A DNA stretch of 48,670 bases, from positions 1-48,670 of the IMG/VR virus record IMGVR_UViG_3300044981_000082; one strand, written 5' to 3'. The stretch comes from a virus. The notes under the pieces are model-generated. The model was not told where the DNA came from, made no database searches, and saw nothing but the letters and a program-made list of their open reading frames with translations. Below, in pieces: positions 21,844-27,229 of this stretch. The translations under genes and the position numbers were made by a program. Position 1 is the stretch's first letter; each line of letters opens with the position of its first letter.

Positions 21844-22254
21844 TTAAACCTTATCGTGTACATTATCCAGGTCTGTGTCGATAGACACGCCTGTGGCTTC
21901 CTGCGCGGCCTTGCGTAGGTTTTCCCAAATGCTCTCGATGATCTGCGTGATCGTTTGCGATTCGTGGCCTTGGTGCTTTTTGAGCAGTTCCAAAGCTTCG
22001 ACATGCGTGTCGAGATAACCGTGACCTGCTTGCACGATGATATCTGCGAAGGCTCGTAAGCCTTGCATGAATGAAACAAAATCACCATCGGACATGGTTT
22101 TGGTTGCACCAGTCATGTTAGCTGGCGCGACATTCGTGTCACGGGCCACGCGACAGAACTCGCTAAACTCATGTTCGAGCTCGTCGAGTAGTTGCAAAAA
22201 GTGCTCTTTGAAGAACAATTTGCATGCACTATCAGCAGATGTATGGTTAGGCAT
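21844..22254 (-). CDS. Hypothetical helical protein, 136 aa
   Basis: AGGAGG lies 11 bases before the ATG, and the preceding gene stops one base earlier. The product is largely helical (CKLFFKEHFLQLLDELEHEFSEFCRVA, FVSFMQGLRAFADIIVQA, ITQIIESIWENLRKAA) with one His-rich stretch. No family recognised. It is the second gene of the leftward unit, before the VWA protein, so it might be part of the VWA-RuvB group. Confidence 0.62.
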   Translation of the reverse strand: MPNHTSADSACKLFFKEHFLQLLDELEHEFSEFCRVARDTNVAPANMTGATKTMSDGDFVSFMQGLRAFADIIVQAGHGYLDTHVEALELLKKHQGHESQTITQIIESIWENLRKAAQEATGVSIDTDLDNVHDKV

Positions 22255-22695
22255 CTAAATACTCGCCTCCTGCATCTTGCTCACGCGTTGGGCACGTGTT
22301 TGCTTGTGAACTTCCTGCTTGCGCGTGAGCACCGCACGTCCCTGGCACGCGTAAGCATGAGCCACATACTCAGGTTCGGACTTGAAAGTACGAGTGCATT
22401 TACAAGTAAACAAGTGACCGGCCTCGATCTCGGCCTGGAGCTTGGCCGCGATTTGCTTGTCCTTGACAAAACGCTGTTTGCTTTCCTCGAGAACCTTGAA
22501 CGCCTTGAACCTGCTCACGCGTAGCGTGGCCAGGATCTCCTCGCAGCGGTTCATCTCTTTGTCGATTGGCTTGACGTACAACAGGCTATAGCACGTCGGG
22601 CACAGGCCAGTGTCGCCGACAAGAAATGCCAGATCACCTACTGGTACACCAGCCGATGTTTCGACGAGGATAATTTTCTTGCAATGCTTACACAT
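22255..22695 (-). CDS. Zinc-finger protein, first gene of the main leftward operon
   Basis: The N-terminus MCKHCKKIILVET with LCPTCYSLL gives C-x2-C pairs, and a second finger-like unit lies near 95-118 (HLFTCKCTRTFKSEPEYVAHAYAC). In between is a basic helix (VSRFKAFKVLEESKQRFVKDKQIAAKL). Two zinc sites plus a basic helix suit a nucleic-acid-binding regulator. AGGAG lies 10 bases upstream. A 16-codon ORF (MEHMTNTTKQENKQYV) overlaps its start by 8 bases and could be a leader peptide, though it may be chance. It is preceded by the promoter at 22781-22810. Confidence 0.65.
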   Translation of the reverse strand: MCKHCKKIILVETSAGVPVGDLAFLVGDTGLCPTCYSLLYVKPIDKEMNRCEEILATLRVSRFKAFKVLEESKQRFVKDKQIAAKLQAEIEAGHLFTCKCTRTFKSEPEYVAHAYACQGRAVLTRKQEVHKQTRAQRVSKMQEASI

Positions 22696-22780
22696 ACTGT
22701 TTGTTCTCCTGTTTGGTTGTGTTTGTCATGTGTTCCATCCTGTAGGCTCGTGCCTGCGAGCAAGTGTTAAACTTAGGGAA

Positions 22781-22810
22781 ACAATAGCACGCCGACCGGC
22801 CACCCGTCAA
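22781..22810 (-). promoter_or_regulatory. Candidate promoter of the main leftward operon
   Basis: On the minus strand TTGACG (22810-22805) and TATTGT (22786-22781) are separated by 18 bases, matching sigma70 boxes at 5/6 each. Transcription would start near 22774, leaving an 80-base leader before the zinc-finger gene at 22695. A palindrome (22815-22828) sits just upstream of the -35 box. Confidence 0.6.
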
Positions 22811-22814
22811 GCGC

Positions 22815-22828
22815 CTAACGCTCGTTAG
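22815..22828. promoter_or_regulatory. Palindrome CTAACG-CT-CGTTAG beside the -35 box
   Basis: CTAACG (22815-22820) and CGTTAG (22823-22828) are exact reverse complements two bases apart, 4 bases upstream of the leftward -35 box. The position suits an activator or repressor operator. Confidence 0.45.
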
Positions 22829-22840
22829 TTGCATATACAA

Positions 22841-22872
22841 GTAGTTTCCTACTTTTTGTAGGATTTCCCTAC
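22841..22872. repeat. Chain of alternating GTAG/CTAC half-sites forming nested hairpins
   Basis: GTAG at 22841, CTAC at 22849, GTAG at 22858 and CTAC at 22869 alternate. They can form three mutually exclusive stems: GTAG-tttc-CTAC, CCTAC-ttttt-GTAGG and GTAGG-atttc-CCTAC. The block is between the RHH gene stop (22952) and the leftward promoter. It could be an attenuator-like switch at the end of the RHH transcript or a row of operator half-sites. Confidence 0.5.
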
Positions 22873-22951
22873 ATTTACTGGTGTGCTTCACAGGTGACTT
22901 ACGCGCGCGCCTTATCCCGCGATAACGCTCGCGAAGCTTACCATGCTTGCT

Positions 22952-23326
22952 TTATATTTCCCGCTCATCATCTGGCTTCTTATTCCCGCTGTTGATGAGC
23001 TTCAAGATGTCCTCTACAGATGTTGCTGGTTTGTCTTCAGCTGGCTTACTCACACCGAGCTCGCTCAGGTCATTATCTGTCAAACCTAGCTTAATATTGA
23101 TCTGCGGCTCGCTCACGATTGTTTGATTATTCGACGGCGAGCGCTCGAGTTTGACGCCTGTGCATTCGGCAAACACTTCGGGATACAACTGAGCTATTCC
23201 TGCTCTCACCAACATACGTATTGTCTCGCTTTTATTCCTGTGCGGTGATACTGCATGCACCATATCAATCATCTTAATGTCCTCGTAGGGAAACCTAATA
23301 TGTTCGTCACTGCTGAGTCTTGACAT
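22952..23326 (-). CDS. Ribbon-helix-helix transcriptional regulator
   Basis: The ATG has AGGAG seven bases upstream. Residues 9-48 (HIRFPYEDIKMIDMVHAVSPHRNKSETIRMLVRAGIAQLYP) fit the ribbon-helix-helix fold: a strand, helix A, a turn and the NKSETIRMLVRAGI helix B typical of CopG/Arc proteins. The rest is a polar, probably flexible region with an acidic C-terminus (NKKPDDEREI) that could contact a partner. RHH proteins bind palindromic operators as dimers. The GCATGC palindrome upstream of its own promoter is a natural candidate target, which would make it autoregulated. It stands alone between two control segments. Confidence 0.75.
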   Translation of the reverse strand: MSRLSSDEHIRFPYEDIKMIDMVHAVSPHRNKSETIRMLVRAGIAQLYPEVFAECTGVKLERSPSNNQTIVSEPQINIKLGLTDNDLSELGVSKPAEDKPATSVEDILKLINSGNKKPDDEREI

Positions 23327-23375
23327 GAGAGTTCTCCTTTTGCTTCGCTAGTTACGTAGCTCTTTGTTAGCTAGT

Positions 23376-23404
23376 ACAGTAACACGAAGTGCGGGCCGTG
23401 TCAA
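23376..23404 (-). promoter_or_regulatory. Candidate leftward promoter of the RHH gene
   Basis: On the minus strand TTGACA (23404-23399) and TACTGT (23381-23376) are spaced by 17 bases, with a perfect -35 and a TAnnnT -10. Transcription would begin near 23369, about 43 bases before the RHH ATG. The palindrome at 23407-23422 lies two bases upstream of the -35 box. Confidence 0.62.
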
Positions 23405-23406
23405 TA

Positions 23407-23422
23407 AGCATGCGGGCATGCT
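23407..23422. promoter_or_regulatory. Palindrome AGCATGC-GG-GCATGCT upstream of the RHH promoter
   Basis: Two GCATGC units separated by two bases (GCATGC-GG-GCATGC at 23408-23421). The same geometry recurs at 25495-25508 beyond the late promoter, and a single GGCATGCT sits upstream of the late -35 box. A shared regulator binding site is likely. Confidence 0.55.
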
Positions 23423-23434
23423 AGGGTGGGTGGG

Positions 23435-23610
23435 TGGTATGTACTTCCCTGCTGGAGTCAGTCTCTACCTCTCCCCCGTTCTCGCGCTCTCTGTAACTTG
23501 CTCTATTCTCTCTCACAGTAATCTCTCTCTTTATCTTAATATATATTTGAATATGTAAATGTTGTGCAAAAGAGAGTGAGAGAGACCTGACGACTGGGAA
23601 GTACCTACCA
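23435..23610. other. Long inverted repeat around a pyrimidine-rich tract and AT-rich core; possible origin
   Basis: The 15-base arms TGGTATGTACTTCCC (23435-23449) and GGGAAGTACCTACCA (23596-23610) differ at one position. Between them lie a CT-rich run (23461-23530), an AT-rich core (23530-23563, TTTATCTTAATATATATTTG) and a GA-rich run (23570-23586). An inner stem also pairs TCTCTCTCAC (23507-23516) with GTGAGAGAGA (23576-23585). AT-rich DNA flanked by strand-asymmetric tracts and inverted repeats is typical of replication origins, but a structured RNA is also possible. Confidence 0.45.
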
Positions 23611-23841
23611 CCAGCCAACCATGACTAAGAACGTGTTATTGTCACACACACTGCTAGTACGATTTGTTTGCTACTGTCTTTTGCCGATTAGTTCGATATT
23701 GTATTTGCTAATCCCATGCGCGCCATTGCTAGTTCGACTGCCGCCTGGCCGCGGCTGCCCGCGTGACGTGAACAGAAAGCACCGCGTTCGGGTATAAGTT
23801 TATTTCAAGTAATACATGCGAAAATAATTTGCTTTCCCCGC

Positions 23842-23871
23842 TTGACTTACACGCGCGATCCGCGCTAGTGT
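23842..23871 (+). promoter_or_regulatory. Candidate rightward promoter
   Basis: TTGACT (23842-23847) and TAGTGT (23866-23871) are 18 bases apart, with a CG-rich spacer (ACGCGCGATCCGCGC). The late promoter candidate at 25448 has the same spacing and a similar -10 (TAGACT). It would drive the genes at 24046 and 24638 with a leader of about 170 bases. Confidence 0.4.
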
Positions 23872-23982
23872 CTTTGGTTGACAGCACCATAACCGCCAAT
23901 AGCTAGGGAAGATGTCGCGGAACCTAGGCACCACGCAATAAAATGCGTTAGCAGGACGGGAAGTTAAAAGTAAGCTGTACAA

Positions 23983-23999
23983 GTGAGGGTGTACCTCAC
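23983..23999. repeat. Hairpin in the leader of the 24046 gene
   Basis: GTGAGG (23983-23988) and CCTCAC (23994-23999) form a 6-base perfect stem with a 5-base loop, 46 bases before the ATG at 24046. No T-run follows. Possible translational control or protein-binding element. Confidence 0.4.
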
Positions 24000-24045
24000 C
24001 ACTAACCAAAGGCAGGGCGAGCTAACACTCCCCTGAACAGGCATC

Positions 24046-24543
24046 ATGGCTAAGAAAATTCAGGCAGCGGAAATCGGCAAACGTTTGTTTCCTATTGTGA
24101 GCGAACAGCGGTCGTTCAAAGGACCGAATGACAAGCTTTACACCAAAGACGAGCTTGCCAAGATGGGACTCGAAACGGACGCCACCGTCGTCATTCCCAT
24201 GTTTACCAAAGAGGACTTCAAATCGGTGGGCGATTTCAAGCGCGCAATCGATCGCGTGTTTCAGGAATGGGAAACCGCGCGCAAGCTGATCACCGATAAC
24301 GGTGGCAAACTCGGCGACGTATTGGCGGTCGGCAAAGATGGCAAGGAATACATCCTGGCCGATCCTACTTCGGGCGACGGAACGCAGCGGTTTCTCGATT
24401 TCATGTCCGAGACGTTGCACTCTGGCATTTCGCTTGCCCACCAGCAGGTAGCTGGCGCGCGCATGCGCAACGCAGCCAAAGCCAAGATCGGCACGTCGTC
24501 CGGCGCAAAGGTTCGCGGCAGCCGCGCGGATGTCGAAATCTAG
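24046..24543 (+). CDS. Hypothetical protein, 165 aa, first rightward gene
   Basis: MAKKIQAAEIGKRLFPIVSEQRSFKGPNDKLYTKDELAKMG begins a protein with a mixed alpha/beta core (KSVGDFKRAIDRVFQEWETARKLI, KLGDVLAVGKDGKEYILADP) and a basic, Ala-rich C-terminus (GARMRNAAKAKIGTSSGAKVRG). No family is recognised. A 174-codon ORF lies on the opposite strand over the same stretch. The plus frame is preferred because it is followed by a second co-directional gene and a terminator. It is transcribed alone with the 95-residue gene, so an early or middle regulator is possible. Confidence 0.62.
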   Translation: MAKKIQAAEIGKRLFPIVSEQRSFKGPNDKLYTKDELAKMGLETDATVVIPMFTKEDFKSVGDFKRAIDRVFQEWETARKLITDNGGKLGDVLAVGKDGKEYILADPTSGDGTQRFLDFMSETLHSGISLAHQQVAGARMRNAAKAKIGTSSGAKVRGSRADVEI

Positions 24544-24569
24544 CACGCGCTAGTTACGCGCTAACATTG

Positions 24570-24606
24570 GTGGTCGGTAGCAAGCTAACTACTTGTTGCC
24601 GACCAC
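24570..24606 (+). repeat. 15-bp RNA hairpin between two rightward genes
   Basis: GTGGTCGGTAGCAAG (24570-24584) pairs over its whole length with CTTGTTGCCGACCAC (24592-24606) using two G-U pairs, around a CTAACTA loop. It lies between the 24046 and 24638 genes. No T-run follows, so it is likely a processing, stability or protein-binding RNA element rather than a terminator. Confidence 0.6.
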
Positions 24607-24637
24607 TAAACCACGCAACCAAAAACACGAGGCTACA

Positions 24638-24925
24638 ATGAAACAAGTACAAACGAAAAATATTCCTGTTCAAGACAAAATCGAACGCGCCAAGCATAAC
24701 CTGCGTAATCAAATGGAACAGCTAGGCTTATTGGCTGACCGTCTTGGCGTCACCACAGGCGAGCCTCTCACGCCCGCCGACCGCGAAACGATCCGCTTCA
24801 CCTACCTACGCGAGCTACGCGACTTGAACAACCAAGCCTGTGTACTCTTCGCGCTTGGCGATGAAGGGGCCTACGGCGCTATTCAACAAGCCATCGAAGA
24901 ACTAATCGAGTTTGCCAATCTCTAA
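24638..24925 (+). CDS. Small helical protein, 95 aa
   Basis: The ATG at 24638 has GAGG five bases upstream and is preferred over 24593. The product is helical with a polar start (KQVQTKNIPVQDKIERAKHNLRNQMEQLGLLADRLG), then PLTPADRETIRFTYLRELRDLNNQACVLFALGDEG and YGAIQQAIEELIEFANL. No motif recognised. It is the last gene before a strong terminator, so it and the 24046 gene form a short unit separate from the late operon. Confidence 0.62.
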   Translation: MKQVQTKNIPVQDKIERAKHNLRNQMEQLGLLADRLGVTTGEPLTPADRETIRFTYLRELRDLNNQACVLFALGDEGAYGAIQQAIEELIEFANL

Positions 24926-24931
24926 ACCTTT

Positions 24932-24972
24932 GGGCTAGCAGGTCTAAACAACTTGCTAGCCCATTGTTTTTT
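24932..24972 (+). terminator. Rho-independent terminator
   Basis: GGGCTAGCA (24932-24940) pairs perfectly with TGCTAGCCC (24954-24962), followed by ATTGTTTTTT. It ends the 24046-24925 unit seven bases after the stop codon. Confidence 0.88.
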
Positions 24973-25447
24973 GCTTCGCGTGTTCACTGCTTGTCTTGGT
25001 TTTGCTACGTGTCAGATGACCCCTATCACACGCTACACTTTTTGTTCAAGAAATCGCCTTAGTGCTAACTCGCAGCTAGCCTCCATAGCTCAGCACGCGG
25101 CCCGTGCTCGCGTGACTCGCCCTGCTCACGCTTACAGCTACTCCCCACAGGTGTAAACCCCAAGTTCGCGGCCCGTAACCGTGAGTCACTGCTTGTATAT
25201 ACAACTATTTAGTTAGCAACTAAACGAATAGTTGTACAGGCGTGTCAACTACAGTAGTGGGGTGGGTGCCAAGGGGGCACACATCGCCCCAGCTTGGTTT
25301 CCTGCCGGTAAAAAATTTCCAAGAATTGACTCCCTGCGAGATGGCATGCTACGTGTCGGCTTACTATGTAAGTTTAGAAGCTTATGGTAAGATTGCATTG
25401 GAAATACATGTAATAGCTGTACACGCGAAGCACGAAGGCATGCTATA
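24973..25447. other. Non-coding stretch between the first terminator and the late promoter
   Basis: No convincing gene. The ORFs at 24953-25156 and 25242-25451 have no clear ribosome binding site and unlike codon use. The stretch contains a TTGACT (25326-25331), one GGCATGCT motif (25343-25350) and another at 25437-25444 beside the late promoter. Nothing else is recognised. Confidence 0.5.
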
Positions 25448-25477
25448 TTGACACGCGCTACGCGCGGATGCTAGACT
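25448..25477 (+). promoter_or_regulatory. Candidate late (virion operon) promoter
   Basis: TTGACA (25448-25453) and TAGACT (25472-25477) lie 18 bases apart; the -35 is perfect and the -10 matches 4/6. GGCATGCT (25437-25444) is three bases upstream. Transcription would start near 25484, just before a GCATGC-TC-GCATGC repeat and a terminator-like hairpin. Confidence 0.55.
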
Positions 25478-25523
25478 GTGGTTACGACGTGCGGGCATGC
25501 TCGCATGCGGGTAGAACGCATGG

Positions 25524-25546
25524 CGGGCGGCTAGGCCCGTTTTTTT
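25524..25546 (+). terminator. Terminator or attenuator in the late-operon leader
   Basis: CGGGC (25524-25528) pairs with GCCCG (25535-25539), extended by one G-U pair, with a GGCTAG loop and T40-T46 behind it. It lies 45 bases before the gene at 25590 and about 40 bases after the presumed start of the late transcript. A second GCGGGC at 25491-25496 could pair with the same GCCCGT arm, so alternate folding is possible. Confidence 0.62.
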
Positions 25547-25589
25547 AAGGCCAGGCCCGTGATTTACTAAGCTATAGAGGAGAACCAAC

Positions 25590-25838
25590 ATGCCGGACGA
25601 CACAAACAAACAGCCTGAGTCCAAGCAGCGTTACAAGATCGATCGCGGAAGGCTCATGCTCGAAATCACGCGTGAGCTTCTGCAGGAGAACAAACATCGT
25701 TCGCGCCGGCTGAATGTGCTATCTGCGCAGTTCGAGAAAGAATTCGCCAAGGAACTCAATCCCGAGCCCAGCGAGGCCTCCGGTCAAGAACAGCAGGACC
25801 CTAACGCTCACCACGAGGAGCAGCTCAAGACTGCTTAG
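25590..25838 (+). CDS. Small hypothetical protein, first gene of the late operon (82 aa)
   Basis: AGGAG lies eight bases before the ATG. The product has a polar N-terminus, a helix with RGRLMLEITRELLQENKHRSRRLNVLSAQFEKEFAKEL and a Pro/Glu/Gln-rich C-terminus (EPSEASGQEQQDPNAHHEEQ). It precedes the small terminase subunit by six bases. Possibly a DNA-packaging accessory or regulator; no family recognised. Confidence 0.6.
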   Translation: MPDDTNKQPESKQRYKIDRGRLMLEITRELLQENKHRSRRLNVLSAQFEKEFAKELNPEPSEASGQEQQDPNAHHEEQLKTA

Positions 25839-25844
25839 TTCGCC

Positions 25845-26312
25845 ATGCCGTACCAGCCACGTAAGTTCAAGCCTGTGCATGTACAGATAGTCCGGCTCTG
25901 CTGGCAGGGCTATAGCGCAGTAGAAATCGCTCAGTTCCTAGGTATTAGCGAGATCCACGTTCGCAATATCATTAACTGCGACGAAGCCCAGGCCATGCTC
26001 TCGCAAATGAAAGAGCATGCAATTAACTCGTCGGATGAAATCCAAGACGAAGCTCAGTTAGTTGCGCCGTTGGTTATGCGAGAGAAGATTCGCCTTGCAC
26101 TCGAAGCTGGCGATGAGCGTGTACGTAACGTGGCGTGCAGCGACATACTCGCGATCGCGGGCCACACGGCTGTGAAGAAGCTGGAAATCTCTCGTTCGGA
26201 GAACTCTCGCGACGACCTCACGCGGAAGACTCCTCGAGAGCTGCAAGAAGACATCTTGAAAGACATGGGAATAGATGCAACTAAAGCGCCCGATGGGACG
26301 CTTCTAAACTAA
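25845..26312 (+). CDS. Putative small terminase subunit
   Basis: Residues 10-50 (HVQIVRLCWQGYSAVEIAQFLGISEIHVRNIINCDEAQAML) form a helix-turn-helix typical of terminase small subunits. The middle is helical, as in their oligomerisation domains (DEIQDEAQLVAPLVMREKIRLALEAGDERVRNVACSDILAIAGH). The C-terminus is polar and could contact the large subunit. At 155 residues it is of usual size. It lies upstream of the large subunit, separated by an exported protein gene. It would recognise the packaging site on phage DNA. Family from pattern and position. Confidence 0.72.
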   Translation: MPYQPRKFKPVHVQIVRLCWQGYSAVEIAQFLGISEIHVRNIINCDEAQAMLSQMKEHAINSSDEIQDEAQLVAPLVMREKIRLALEAGDERVRNVACSDILAIAGHTAVKKLEISRSENSRDDLTRKTPRELQEDILKDMGIDATKAPDGTLLN

Positions 26313-26340
26313 AGCACGCAATGCGTGTGGGGAGATAGTG

Positions 26341-27168
26341 ATGAAACGTCTCGTTGGATTGCTTACAGCAATCGCTTTTGTACTCGTGTTTCTGATTGTA
26401 CTCGCGAATAACGCCCGTGCGACTGTGTGGACGATGCCTGCGCTGCCATCGCCTGGCAGCCAGAACAACGTCATCAATTCCAATGGTGCTGTGAACACAG
26501 GCGGGGCCACGATTATCGGTAGCGTGGCTGTGTCGGCTATCGGCACGCCATCCGCCCCGACATTCGTTGTGAACGGTACAGCAGGCTCGACCTCGATCGT
26601 GTACGCATGCACCGGTGTCGATATCAACGGCAACGCGACAATTCCTTCGGCTACAGCCACTGTGAGCACTGCCAATGCCACTCTTAGCACCACCAATAGC
26701 GTGAGCATCACGTGCCCTGGCAAGAAAGGCGCTGTGGCTTTTCTGATTCACAAAGTTGATACTTCGCATGTCTTGGGCATTTGCTACACTACTGGCGCGA
26801 CTGGTTGTACGTTCACCGACGACGGTACAATCGCCACGACCTTCACGTACACGCCGAACACTGTCGATCAAACAGGCGCTGTGTACAACGGATCGATCTC
26901 GACTGGCAATCCCGCGCTGCAAGAGAACACCCTCGGTACGCAGTTAACCACCGGCACAGCCCAGGCTCAGACTGCGTTCACCGTGACTGGCGCGACTACG
27001 AGTAATAGCTGCGTCTGCGCACTCGGTATCGCGCCGCCTGCTACTTGGCAAACTGGCATTGTACTCACCTGTGCAATGACCGCAAACACGCTCACTCCCT
27101 GGTTAACCAACGGCACCGCTGGCTCGATCACGCCCGCAGCTGAACCTATCAACTGCCGCGTACTGTAA
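26341..27168 (+). CDS. Exported Thr/Ala/Gly-rich protein with signal peptide
   Basis: The ATG at 26341 has GGAG six bases upstream, preferred over a GTG at 26338. The N-terminus MKRLVGLLTAIAFVLVFLIVLANNARATVW has a positive start, a long hydrophobic core and an A-R-A-T/V cleavage-like site. The rest is beta-rich with Thr/Ser/Ala/Gly repeats and regularly spaced Cys (VYACTG, SITCPG, GICYTTGATGCTF, SCVCALG, VLTCAM, INCRVL) that could form disulfides in the periplasm or outside. It sits between the two terminase genes, where no such export is expected. Role unknown: a host-surface or virion-surface protein. Confidence 0.72.
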   Translation: MKRLVGLLTAIAFVLVFLIVLANNARATVWTMPALPSPGSQNNVINSNGAVNTGGATIIGSVAVSAIGTPSAPTFVVNGTAGSTSIVYACTGVDINGNATIPSATATVSTANATLSTTNSVSITCPGKKGAVAFLIHKVDTSHVLGICYTTGATGCTFTDDGTIATTFTYTPNTVDQTGAVYNGSISTGNPALQENTLGTQLTTGTAQAQTAFTVTGATTSNSCVCALGIAPPATWQTGIVLTCAMTANTLTPWLTNGTAGSITPAAEPINCRVL

Positions 27169-27229
27169 CCGATTTCCGGCGGTTATCCGTGGATATCAAG
27201 TTTCGCGCCGATGCCTGGAGGGGTAACGT

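Larger units (their letters stand above)
23611..24045. other. Non-coding control segment before the first rightward gene
   Basis: No convincing gene is seen. A 58-codon ORF at 23621-23797 and leftward ORFs up to 69 codons lack ribosome binding sites. The segment holds the candidate promoter at 23842-23871, a second TTGACA at 23878-23883, and the GTGAGG-CCTCAC hairpin at 23983-23999. Confidence 0.5.

Noticed and set aside
22688-22891. Leftward 67-codon ORF between the RHH gene and the zinc-finger gene
   Set aside because: It covers the promoter and nested repeats. Only its last 16 codons might act as a leader peptide.
23364-23618. Overlapping ORFs of 64 and 65 codons on opposite strands in the control region
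   Set aside because: They cover the inverted repeat and pyrimidine tract, giving Ser/Leu- and Arg/Glu-biased products without ribosome binding sites.
23621-23797. Rightward 58-codon hydrophobic ORF
   Set aside because: No ribosome binding site before its ATG and it begins within the repeat-rich segment; possible but unsupported.
23800-24009. Leftward 69-codon ORF upstream of the 24046 gene
   Set aside because: It covers the promoter candidate and hairpin, and has no supporting context.
24022-24546. Leftward ORF of 174 codons opposite the 24046 gene
   Set aside because: It mirrors the rightward gene over its whole length, has no ribosome binding site, and runs against the neighbouring gene and terminator.
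25242-25451. Rightward 69-codon ORF before the late promoter
   Set aside because: GTG start without ribosome binding site; it covers GGCATGCT motifs and ends at the promoter.
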